64,000 nt of DNA from GCA-020343675 sp964462945 (lineage in GTDB: Bacteria > Planctomycetota > Phycisphaerae > Sedimentisphaerales > Anaerobacaceae), in the NCBI GenBank assembly GCA_964462945.1, contig CAYWZW010000019.1:1-64000 (forward strand), given 5' to 3'. Positions 1 through 6,730 of this stretch are shown here, piece by piece (position 1 is the stretch's first letter; each line of letters opens with the position of its first letter). Both the position numbers and the translations under genes were made by a program. A model generated the notes under the pieces. The model saw nothing but the letters and a program-made list of their open reading frames with translations, made no database searches and had not been told where the DNA came from.

Positions 1-589
<589 letters not shown>

Positions 590-832
590 TTATCGTCGAA
601 TCCACCATCGCCGAAGCTCCGGCGGATATCGTCGAAAAGGCTCAACACTTTAGCATACGCACCGAAAGTGCTGAAAAACGTTTACCGCCGGGAACGCCAA
701 GATCGCAAAGACAAGATGTCAGTAATCTCTGCGGCCTGTGCGAACTCTGCGGTTTTTTAAGCTCGTTGCGACAGGGCGTATCCCATCGCAGGAGCTGCAC
801 TTTCGCTGCTGGTTTTGGCTTAACTGTTTACT

Positions 833-844
833 TGTCAAAGAGCT
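833..844 (-). promoter_or_regulatory. boxA-like rRNA antitermination element
   Basis: On the minus strand this reads AGCTCTTTGACA, very close to the bacterial boxA consensus TGCTCTTTAACA used by the Nus complex to keep RNA polymerase processive over rRNA operons. It lies between the predicted rRNA promoter and the 16S 5' end, the expected position in an rRNA leader. Function is inferred from sequence and place only. Confidence 0.6.
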
Positions 845-911
845 ATTCTGTTACACCACACAACGGGCCGGGAAAGTTGATACAATCCCCGACCCCTCAA
901 CACTCAGCCTA

Positions 912-939
912 ATTGTAGCCCGAATTGTAATATCGTCAA
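912..939 (-). promoter_or_regulatory. rRNA operon promoter
   Basis: Minus-strand sigma70-type promoter: -35 TTGACG (939-934), 16-base spacer, -10 TACAAT (917-912). Directly upstream (948-982) is a strongly A/T-rich tract that could act as an UP element. The implied leader of roughly 310 bases carries the boxA-like element. Position and motif quality fit a ribosomal promoter. Confidence 0.6.
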
Positions 940-989
940 GAGGCAAAAGCAAAAATAATAGAAAATTTTTAATTTTTTTTTCAACCCGC

Positions 990-1371
990 CGGATGACCAT
1001 CCCTGTAACGGGTCTAAGTACATATACGTAGCAAGGTCCAGCCTTGTTCGCACTCCGCCCGAACGTTTCGTTCGTCATCTCTGAAAGCGTGCCGCTTGTC
1101 ATCCCGACCGTAGCGGAGGGATCTGTTAGAAAAAACCACGAATTCACCCAGATTAATCGTTTATTATCCTGTCATCCTGTCGAAAAACATAGCCACGAAT
1201 TAACTTGGCGCGGCCTCGGGCTTCGCCCTCGGCCGCAACCAAAAAGTTCGTCTGACGAAAATACTTCATAAGGTGCTGTTTATCAATATGTTACGAACGG
1301 CCAAAACGAAAATCGAGCATAAAAAACAACGTTTTGAAAGATAGTATTACGAATCGACACGAATCAACACC
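990..1371. other. repeat-derived non-coding DNA upstream of rRNA operon
   Basis: No credible gene is visible here. The stretch is a patchwork of short sequences that look like dispersed genomic repeats: a 'GTCATCCCGACCGTAGCGGA' type element near 1098-1118, ACGAATC-GAC type decamers at 1350-1369 (two near-identical 10-mers), and a GC-rich hairpin (arms GCGGCC at 1210-1215 and GGCCGC at 1231-1236). Reading frames across it have no recognisable protein features. Confidence 0.5.
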
Positions 1372-1406
1372 GAAAAATCGTCAATCGGCAATCGTAAATC
1401 GTAAAT
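1372..1406 (-). repeat. heptanucleotide repeat, ATTTACG/ATTGCCG spelling
   Basis: Read on the minus strand the tract is ATTTACG, ATTTACG, ATTGCCG, ATTGACG, ATTTTTC: five 7-base units in exact register. The same ATTGCCG unit recurs at 4171-4191. The 7-base period matches the TTCTGTN tracts elsewhere in the window, although the unit sequence differs. Confidence 0.75.
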
Positions 1407-1463
1407 GACAAGGTCTCCTGCCCCCTGATTGCCTGGTAAGCCCCTGGGGCCAAGCCCTGATAT

Positions 1464-1526
1464 TCCTGTTTTCTGTCTTCTGTATTCTGTGTCCTGTGTC
1501 CTGTCTTCTGTGTCCTTTCTTCCTTC
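1464..1526 (+). repeat. heptanucleotide repeat, TTCTGTN spelling, non-coding copy
   Basis: About nine consecutive 7-base units: TCCTGTT, TTCTGTC, TTCTGTA, TTCTGTG, TCCTGTG, TCCTGTC, TTCTGTG, TCCTTTC, TTCCTTC. It sits just upstream of the restriction-modification island with no credible gene around it. The same unit recurs at 41734-41775 and 44014-44062, there inside signal-peptide coding sequence. The plus strand has an open frame (PVFCLLYSVSCVLSS) that is a by-product of the repeat, not a gene. Confidence 0.85.
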
Positions 1527-1537
1527 GTCCTTTCCCA

Positions 1538-1637
1538 GATTGCTACCTGTAGGTAGTCGCAAGCAGCAAGCCCGGCCAATAGCCCCCCCGAAAAATGCTA
1601 CTTATAATCTCGTGGATCAATCGTCCAATGTGATCAA
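1538..1637 (+). promoter_or_regulatory. controller operator/promoter module, copy 1
   Basis: Begins with GATTGCTACC (1538-1547), which runs into the inverted repeat CTACCT-GT-AGGTAG. It then has ATGCTACTTATAAT (TATAAT at 1603-1608) and ends with an imperfect operator TGGATCAA-N9-GTGATCAA (1613-1620, 1630-1637) ten bases before the ATG of the truncated controller. The same order of elements is found before the second controller and, shortened, before the methyltransferase. Confidence 0.6.
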
Positions 1638-1647
1638 TAATCGTTTC

Positions 1648-1881
1648 ATGGGTAGCATTGTTGTGCGTATTGGCTCGAACATAAGAACTTTTCGCGAAAA
1701 GCAGGGTCTCTCACAGGAGAAGCTGGCCGCCATAGCCGGCCTGCACAGAGCCTACATCGGACAAATCGAACGCGGCGAAAAGAACATCGGCCTGCAAAAC
1801 CTCGAAAAATACTCCCTCCCCGTTTCCAGGATTGCTACCTTTAGCAGTCGTAAGACCCAAGCGCACCCGGTAGCTGTCTGA
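1648..1881 (+). pseudogene. truncated XRE-family controller protein (duplicate copy)
   Basis: A 77-residue frame starting at ATG 1648, homologous over its first ~54 residues to the intact controller at 1938-2162 (shared GLSQEKLA / GLHRAYIGQIERGEKNIGL, the XRE helix-turn-helix). After NLEK the frame runs into the upstream control region of the second copy and ends in unrelated residues (SRIATFSSRKTQ). The start codon aligns exactly with that of copy 2, 290 bases apart, so this is a tandem duplication whose first copy lost the last helix and C-terminal tail. It may still make a DNA-binding fragment or may be dead; C-type regulators dimerise, so a fragment could interfere with the intact protein (inference). 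Confidence 0.75.
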
Positions 1882-1927
1882 AAAATGCTACTTATAGTTT
1901 CGTTGATCACCTGCCTGCTGTGATCAA
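1830..1927 (+). promoter_or_regulatory. controller operator/promoter module, copy 2
   Basis: GATTGCTACC at 1830-1839, ATGCTACTTATAGT ending near 1898, then a perfect inverted repeat TTGATCAC-N9-GTGATCAA (arms 1903-1910 and 1920-1927). The operator ends ten bases before the controller ATG, with an AATAAT-like -10 just before the start and no Shine-Dalgarno. That is the layout expected of an autoregulated, possibly leaderless, controller gene. Confidence 0.65.
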
Positions 1928-1937
1928 TAATAATCTG

Positions 1938-2162
1938 ATGGACAACATCCTCGAACGAATTGGCTTGAACATCACTCTGCTTCGTGAGCGGAGAGGCTTG
2001 ACTCAGGAAAAGCTGGCGACACTGGCAGGTCTCCACAGAGCCTACGTTGGCCAAGTAGAACGTGGTGAGAAGAACATCGGCCTGCGGAACCTCGAAAAAA
2101 TCGCCGGTGCCTTAGGAGTCAGCACACGTGACTTGGTGGATGTTCCTTCATTCCACGAGTAA
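1938..2162 (+). CDS. XRE-family controller (C) protein of a restriction-modification system
   Basis: A 74-residue helix-turn-helix protein of the size and shape of restriction-modification controller proteins. Residues 17-60 form the XRE fold: RGLTQEKLATLAGLHRAYVG with the family's QVERGEKNIGLRNLEKIA following. The ATG at 1938 was chosen over the upstream ATG (1920) because the palindromic operator 1903-1927 overlaps the latter. C proteins bind such operators to activate nuclease and repress their own gene, delaying restriction until the methyltransferase has protected the host. The downstream neighbours are a PLD-type nuclease and a DNA methyltransferase, both on the same strand. A general phage-type repressor is possible, but the shared operators upstream of the methyltransferase favour a controller. 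Confidence 0.75.
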   Translation: MDNILERIGLNITLLRERRGLTQEKLATLAGLHRAYVGQVERGEKNIGLRNLEKIAGALGVSTRDLVDVPSFHE

Positions 2163-2343
2163 GCTGCTCTCGGGTATTCCAAGCGCTCTCAGATTGGCTT
2201 CCGCCTGTGCGCGACACAGATTTGCCTTGCTGCGCTTCTAAGACACATTATATTATTAGGGCCGAAGTGAATGACTTAGGGAATATCCGTTGGCAGGTTG
2301 CATCTGTCGGCTGATTTAAGGCTATGCGAGCGGAGGTATAGTT

Positions 2344-3165
2344 ATGAAAATTGAAATCATTACGAACCCTGCAAGAGAAGTGTTTCTCGATCTCGTGCGT
2401 TCGTCACGAGAGCAACTATTTGCAAGTCCGTTCATCAAGACTAACATAGCCAGAATGATACTTGAGAATATACCCACGGAGGCAAGCGTGCGCCTTCTGA
2501 CCAGTTACAAACTGACGAATTTCTATCGACAGTCCTCCGACATAGAGGCCCTGCGGTATTTTGTCTCTGGTAGAATGGAAGTCCGTAACTATCCGCCGTT
2601 GCACGCAAAGACGTATATTTTCGACACCGACCGCGCCTTCATCACGTCGGCGAACTTGACATTGGGTGGCCTGCAGAGCAATTACGAGTGTGGCGTTCTT
2701 TTACATGATCCGAGTACAGTCACGAAGCTAAGGCTTGATTTTCTACAGTTGTTTTCGGATGAGCAGAAAGTCTCGGTGGTTACGGAAGAGATTCTCAGCA
2801 CAACAGAGGGGATTCTGGCGAAAATCCCGAAAGAAAAGAAGATGGTATTTGAAAAATCTGAAAAGGACCTATTCCCGAAGGTCTTTTATGAACCGCAAGA
2901 CGATTTATATGACGGAGGTCTTGCGACAATTACAGACACTCTATCTGGCTGGCAACTGGATACTTTCAATGTTGTGTCAAAGATCCCGGCTAATGTTTTT
3001 GAGTTGCATCATGTATACGCCCACAAGCGCTCCTTGGAGGAACTCCATCCTCGCAACCGCAACATAGAGGCGAAGATACGACAGCAACTCCAAGAGCTAA
3101 GGGATTTGGGACTAATAGAATTTCTTGGGAGTGGCGTGTACCGCAAGCTATGGAAAAATGACTGA
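2344..3165 (+). CDS. PLD-family (HKD) nuclease, probable restriction endonuclease
   Basis: A 273-residue protein with one phospholipase-D-type HKD motif: His87, Lys89 and Asp94 in LHAKTYIFDTDRAFI, followed by TSANLT (Ser102, Asn104) and a later Glu (NYE). A single HKD motif means it would work as a dimer, as in the metal-independent restriction enzyme BfiI and the Nuc nuclease. The C-terminus (about 215-273) contains IRQQLQELRDLGLIEFLGSG, which resembles the winged-helix tail of DpnI-type and other restriction enzymes and would supply DNA recognition. A good ribosome site (GGAGGT) precedes ATG 2344. It sits between the controller and the methyltransferase, so restriction is the most economical role; the recognition sequence cannot be read from the protein. 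Confidence 0.75.
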   Translation: MKIEIITNPAREVFLDLVRSSREQLFASPFIKTNIARMILENIPTEASVRLLTSYKLTNFYRQSSDIEALRYFVSGRMEVRNYPPLHAKTYIFDTDRAFITSANLTLGGLQSNYECGVLLHDPSTVTKLRLDFLQLFSDEQKVSVVTEEILSTTEGILAKIPKEKKMVFEKSEKDLFPKVFYEPQDDLYDGGLATITDTLSGWQLDTFNVVSKIPANVFELHHVYAHKRSLEELHPRNRNIEAKIRQQLQELRDLGLIEFLGSGVYRKLWKND

Positions 3166-3222
3166 GCAAGAGTCACCCCTCATTAGAACGGGCGTGACAT
3201 ATCCAATTCTTGTACTTTCAAA

Positions 3223-3267
3223 GATTGCTACCTATAGGCTGTTGATCAATTCCCTATAGTGATCAAC
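3223..3267 (+). promoter_or_regulatory. controller operator module, copy 3 (before methyltransferase)
   Basis: GATTGCTACC (3223-3232) followed by the palindrome CCTATAGG and then a perfect inverted repeat GTTGATCA-N11-TGATCAAC (3241-3248, 3260-3267). Compared with copies 1 and 2 it lacks about 55 bases between the two motifs, including the TACTTATA box. It lies 55 bases before the GTG start of the methyltransferase, so the controller probably regulates that gene as well as itself. Confidence 0.6.
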
Positions 3268-3322
3268 GATCCTGACAAAAAAGGCACATTGCGCGGGCAA
3301 TCTGCGGCGAGAGTCAGGATTC

Positions 3323-4189
3323 GTGTCAGCCACAGCAAAATCAAGCTGCTCATGTAAAGAAGCAGGCCCTCTTTTTTGGGAGCCTGAATATACGACCGTA
3401 TGGTCGTTCCCGGAGCGGGGCAATTGGGCGACGCATAATCCTAAGTATCGGGGGAATTTTGCTCCGCAGATAGCGCGGAATATCATCGAGATGTACAGCG
3501 AGCAGGGCGATAGGGTGCTCGACCCGATGGTTGGGGCGGGAACGACGCTCATTGAAGCGAAGCTCCTGGCGAGAAACGCCCTGGGCCTCGACATCAATCC
3601 CGAAGCGGTCGAATTAGCCAAAGCAGCGCTGTGTTTCAAGCATCATCCGGCCAGCGAGCAGCAGGTCAGGCTCGCCGACGCGCGCGACCTGTCGTTCATG
3701 GAAAATGAATCGTTCGACCTTATCCTGACGCATCCGCCTTATATGAACATCATCAAATACTCGGATGGGCGGATAGCAGGGGACCTCTCGAACATCGGCA
3801 GCCTGCCGAAATTCTGCGACGAGATGGAGATTATCGCGCGCGAGCTGTTCCGCGTGCTCCGGCCGGACAAGTACTGTGCTATACTCATCGGCGATACCCG
3901 CAAGGGAAGGCATTACGTGCCGCTGGCCTTCGCCGTGATGCAGCGGTTTCTCAGGGCCGGGTTTGTGCTCAAAGAGGACATTATCAAGGTCCAGCACAAT
4001 TGCAGGACCACCGAGCGGTGGCGGCCGAAGGCCCAGGCCGGCAAGTTCTACCTCATCATGCACGAGCATCTGTTCGTCTTTCGCAAGCCCAAAGCAGGGG
4101 AGGACCTGGCCCGGCTGCGGTACAGCCGAGCCATTGACGATCCCTCGACTCCGCTCGGGACAAGTTTTCGATTGCCGATTGCCGATTGA
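3323..4189 (+). CDS. DNA methyltransferase of the restriction-modification island
   Basis: A 288-residue S-adenosylmethionine-dependent DNA methyltransferase (N6-adenine or N4-cytosine type). Motif I is DPMVGAGTT (residues 67-75), the acidic cofactor-binding loop is GLDINPEA (88-95), and the catalytic motif IV is THPPY (136-140). Motif I precedes motif IV. The N-terminal WSFPERGNWATHNPKYRGNF is typical of this subfamily. Start is GTG 3323; the nearest upstream in-frame region overlaps the operator. Modification by this enzyme should protect the sites cut by the PLD nuclease. The last ~15 residues (DPSTPLGTSFRLPIAD) are translated from what looks like dispersed repeat DNA plus an ATTGCCG heptamer tract, so the original C-terminus has probably been replaced. 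Confidence 0.85.
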   Translation: MSATAKSSCSCKEAGPLFWEPEYTTVWSFPERGNWATHNPKYRGNFAPQIARNIIEMYSEQGDRVLDPMVGAGTTLIEAKLLARNALGLDINPEAVELAKAALCFKHHPASEQQVRLADARDLSFMENESFDLILTHPPYMNIIKYSDGRIAGDLSNIGSLPKFCDEMEIIARELFRVLRPDKYCAILIGDTRKGRHYVPLAFAVMQRFLRAGFVLKEDIIKVQHNCRTTERWRPKAQAGKFYLIMHEHLFVFRKPKAGEDLARLRYSRAIDDPSTPLGTSFRLPIAD

Positions 4190-4191
4190 GC
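4171..4191 (+). repeat. heptanucleotide repeat, ATTGCCG spelling, at gene end
   Basis: Three 7-base units (ATTGCCG, ATTGCCG, ATTGAGC) spanning the stop codon of the methyltransferase gene. Immediately before it lies a CCCTCGACTCCGCTCGGGAC element that resembles a widely dispersed bacterial repeat. Same 7-base period as the tracts at 1372-1406 and 1464-1526. Confidence 0.6.
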
Positions 4192-4203
4192 GTGCCTGGC
4201 CTT

Positions 4204-5238
4204 CTACGCTTCTGATTTCTTGGATGCCTTGGTCCATATATGCCGCCAGATGATGGCGTTGTTCAAGACGGCATCGTGCATCACCATCCGGCTCATGTCC
4301 TTGAACTGCTGCGACTGGGCGTTTCCAAAGACGGTTTTGAACGGGGCGCGCGCTGCATCATCTGCGTAGTCGTACTGGTCCGGCGGCGCAATGATGCTCG
4401 CGACGGAAAACGATCCCCGGCAAACGTTGATGATCTCCAGCCAGACGTCGCCTGCGACCAGGTCCGGGATCACGTTGGGCTGGAAGGGGATGTTGTCGAA
4501 CTTTTGATCCACCTTTCGGGATTCCTTGAGGATTTCATCGGGGCTGATAGACAGGCTGGCCGGCAGCAGGTTGCCCTTGTCGAATTTGGTGCCGACCAAT
4601 TTAGACCATTCGCTCTCCAATTCTTTGTGAAGCCCATTATCGTAACCGGCGAGCTTGCGGGCGTCGCAGTGGCAGGGCATGCAGGCATCGGCGACGAAGT
4701 GGCTGAGCATGAAGAAATACAAAGCGACCTGTTCCTCCTGGGTGCGGGCGTTCTTGTCGATGTCCTCGGCGAAGCTGACCTCGCCGGGCAGGAGGCTATC
4801 GACGGTCTGGTCGCCCATAATCAGCAAGTCGCGCATCATGACGCTCATGGCCATCGCCCGGTTGGCCAGGTGCTGCCCGGGGCTGTCAATGTCGCCTTTG
4901 TAGGGCTCGTCCCACCAGGCGTTTTTGAGGATGGTGGTATCGCCGTCGATGTAATCGTGCATCAGGCGGGCTTCACCCAGGCGGTTGAGCATGTCGGCTT
5001 TCCTGGTGATGAACCGCTCCTTCAGCGCCTCTATTCCCTTGTAAGGTTCTATCTTGAAAACGTGGTACTCTATTGCCGAGCCGGCGCGTTTGGCATCCTG
5101 CAGGTCGGGGATCCAGGCGCCGATGGCGGCCTTACCGGCGTGCGGCTTGAGCAGCTTGACGAGGTCCTTGTTTTGACCGCTGTCCTCGAGCAGGGCAATC
5201 GTGCGGACGGCGATCCATGCATGTGTTCTCTGGTTCAT
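4204..5238 (-). CDS. putative zinc-dependent S1/P1 nuclease or phospholipase C-fold protein
   Basis: 344 residues. The segment YFFMLSHFVADACMPCHCD (His-Phe-x-x-Asp-x5-His pattern, about residues 173-191) resembles the metal-binding helices of the S1/P1 nuclease and zinc phospholipase C fold, where His and Asp residues bind a trinuclear zinc centre; the N-terminal MNQRTHAWIA with an early His also fits. No signal peptide is seen, which is unusual because family members are normally exported. It reads convergently with the methyltransferase, 14 bases apart, and has its own ribosome site (AAAGGAGAAG) before ATG 5238. Substrate unknown; family assignment is moderate. Confidence 0.55.
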   Translation of the reverse strand: MNQRTHAWIAVRTIALLEDSGQNKDLVKLLKPHAGKAAIGAWIPDLQDAKRAGSAIEYHVFKIEPYKGIEALKERFITRKADMLNRLGEARLMHDYIDGDTTILKNAWWDEPYKGDIDSPGQHLANRAMAMSVMMRDLLIMGDQTVDSLLPGEVSFAEDIDKNARTQEEQVALYFFMLSHFVADACMPCHCDARKLAGYDNGLHKELESEWSKLVGTKFDKGNLLPASLSISPDEILKESRKVDQKFDNIPFQPNVIPDLVAGDVWLEIINVCRGSFSVASIIAPPDQYDYADDAARAPFKTVFGNAQSQQFKDMSRMVMHDAVLNNAIIWRHIWTKASKKSEA

Positions 5239-5572
5239 TTTCTTCTCCTTTGAATAATTGTGTTTCTATTGACAATAGTCCTTCCACGACACGCAGCGCT
5301 GCAAAAGGCCGGCAGCTTGATATTCCCTCAAGCGGCCACTGATACAGCCAAAGAAAACTGCGAGTGAAGTGGGCAAGGCTGCCTTCACGATGTCCGGCGA
5401 TTCAGCTTCACAGCGTCGGACGCAGACGCGTGCCCGAGCCCGGTTGTTTCTCCATCTGCTCGCTCTGTCTGTAATTATAGGCGGTGCAGGGAGGCACGCA
5501 AGGTTTTCCCGGCAAATCCTGAAAAAAAATCTCGTTGATTATCCGGGGGATTTGTGTAAGGTACACGGCACG
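5239..5572. other. intergenic, divergent control region
   Basis: Separates the minus-strand hydrolase-like gene from the plus-strand aminotransferase. In-frame extension of the aminotransferase upstream to 5369 is possible but gives a low-complexity basic peptide with no homology and is rejected. Weak promoter-like sequences are present (TTGACA at 5270, TTGATT near 5535) but none has a convincing partner. Nothing else recognised. Confidence 0.4.
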
Positions 5573-6685
5573 ATGAAAGAGATAATCGCAGACAGGGCAA
5601 GGCTTATCGACGCCAGTGGGATACGGAAGGTCTTTGCGTTGGGGGCGTCGCTGAAGGACCCGGTGGATTTTTCGATTGGTCAGCCGGACTTCGATGTGCC
5701 CGATGCGCTCAAGGAAGAAGCGATACGGGCCATCCGGGCGGGGCAGAACAAGTATTCGCAGACGGCCGGCGATGAGATTCTCAAACGAAAAATCGCCGAG
5801 CAGGTGGAGAACGAGTTCGGCTGGGAGAATCCCGCCGTCCTGGTCTCCAGCGGCGTCAGCGGGGGGCTGCTGCTGGCCTTTATGGCACTGGTCAATCCCG
5901 GCGACGAGGTCATCATCCCCGACCCGTACTTCGTCATGTACAAGCACTTAGTCAATCTGTTGGGCGGAAAATGCGTCTTTGTCGATTGCTACCCGGATTT
6001 CGAGCTGCCGGTCGATAAGATCGCCGGGGCCATCACGGACAAGACCAAGATGATTGTCCTCAATTCGCCCTGCAATCCGACCGGCGTGGTCTATTCGCAA
6101 CAGCAGATAAAGTCGCTCGCCCGGCTTGCCGCAGAACGTGACATCCTCGTTCTGACCGATGAGATATACGAGAAATTCTGCTACGACGGCCCGTGCCCGA
6201 GTATCGCCAAGTATTACGAAAAGAGCCTTCTGCTGCGGGGCTTTAGCAAGCCATACGCAATGACCGGCTGGCGATTGGGTTACGTTGCGGTCCATGAATC
6301 GCTGAGAGACGTCATCGAGCAGATGACCAAGATTCAGCAATACACGTTCGTCTGCGCGCCGACGCCTTTCCAGAAGGCGGCCATCGCGGCGATGGACTAT
6401 GACGTCAGCGACCTGGTCGATGGGTACAGGAAGAAGAGAGACATGCTTTATGAGGGTTTGAAGGGCACGTTCGAACTGGTCAGGCCGGGCGGGGCGTTTT
6501 ATGCCTTCGTAAAAGCGCCCGGCGGGGCGGGGGCGACGCAATTCGTCGAAAAGGCCATCAAGAACAACGTGCTCGTCATACCGGGCAGCGTGTTCAGCGA
6601 AAAAGACACGCATTTTCGGATAAGCTACGCGACCAGCGACGAGAAAATCCGGCGGGGCGTGGAGATTCTTTGCAGCCTGGCGTGA
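5573..6685 (+). CDS. PLP-dependent class I/II aminotransferase
   Basis: 370 residues of the aspartate-aminotransferase fold (class I, subgroup I-gamma-like). Visible are the substrate-binding N-terminus SIGQPDFDVP (34-43), NSPCNPTGVV around residue 164-173, DEIYE (196-200), and the PLP-binding lysine in RGFSKPYAMTGWRLGY (Lys226). It transfers an amino group between an amino acid and a 2-oxo acid in the cytoplasm; the substrate cannot be fixed from sequence. ATG 5573 is chosen because the conserved family N-terminus begins there. A second, related enzyme lies at 36706-37896; the two are clearly paralogues rather than duplicates (different active-site context). Confidence 0.9.
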   Translation: MKEIIADRARLIDASGIRKVFALGASLKDPVDFSIGQPDFDVPDALKEEAIRAIRAGQNKYSQTAGDEILKRKIAEQVENEFGWENPAVLVSSGVSGGLLLAFMALVNPGDEVIIPDPYFVMYKHLVNLLGGKCVFVDCYPDFELPVDKIAGAITDKTKMIVLNSPCNPTGVVYSQQQIKSLARLAAERDILVLTDEIYEKFCYDGPCPSIAKYYEKSLLLRGFSKPYAMTGWRLGYVAVHESLRDVIEQMTKIQQYTFVCAPTPFQKAAIAAMDYDVSDLVDGYRKKRDMLYEGLKGTFELVRPGGAFYAFVKAPGGAGATQFVEKAIKNNVLVIPGSVFSEKDTHFRISYATSDEKIRRGVEILCSLA

Positions 6686-6694
6686 ATAAAACCA

Positions 6695-6723
6695 TTGCCA
6701 ACTAAGCGGTCGGAACGTATAAT
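6695..6723 (+). promoter_or_regulatory. promoter of nfeD-nfeD-floA operon, apparently leaderless
   Basis: TTGCCA (6695-6700), 17-base spacer, TATAAT (6718-6723). Transcription would begin about seven bases after the -10, at 6730-6731, exactly at the ATG of the first NfeD gene; no Shine-Dalgarno is present. The in-frame TTG at 6695 that could be taken as a start is the -35 box. Confidence 0.65.
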
Positions 6724-6730
6724 TCGCGTT

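Noticed and set aside
1038..1130. Possible small RNA upstream of the rRNA operon
   Set aside because: Content resembles dispersed repeats and there is no promoter or terminator supporting a transcript.
1429..1881. 150-residue plus-strand frame including the TTCTGTN tract
   Set aside because: Its N-terminal half is a by-product of the heptamer repeat and the operator region; only the part from ATG 1648 matches a controller protein.
3614..4237. Long minus-strand frame with CPERSRG-like text
   Set aside because: Lies antisense to the methyltransferase; the text comes from a dispersed repeat and the frame has no family features.
4240..5253. 337-residue plus-strand frame
   Set aside because: Exactly antisense to the 344-residue hydrolase-like gene, which has metal-binding motifs and a ribosome site.
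5369..5572. N-terminal extension of the aminotransferase
   Set aside because: Encodes an Arg/Ala-rich peptide with no similarity; the family begins at ATG 5573.
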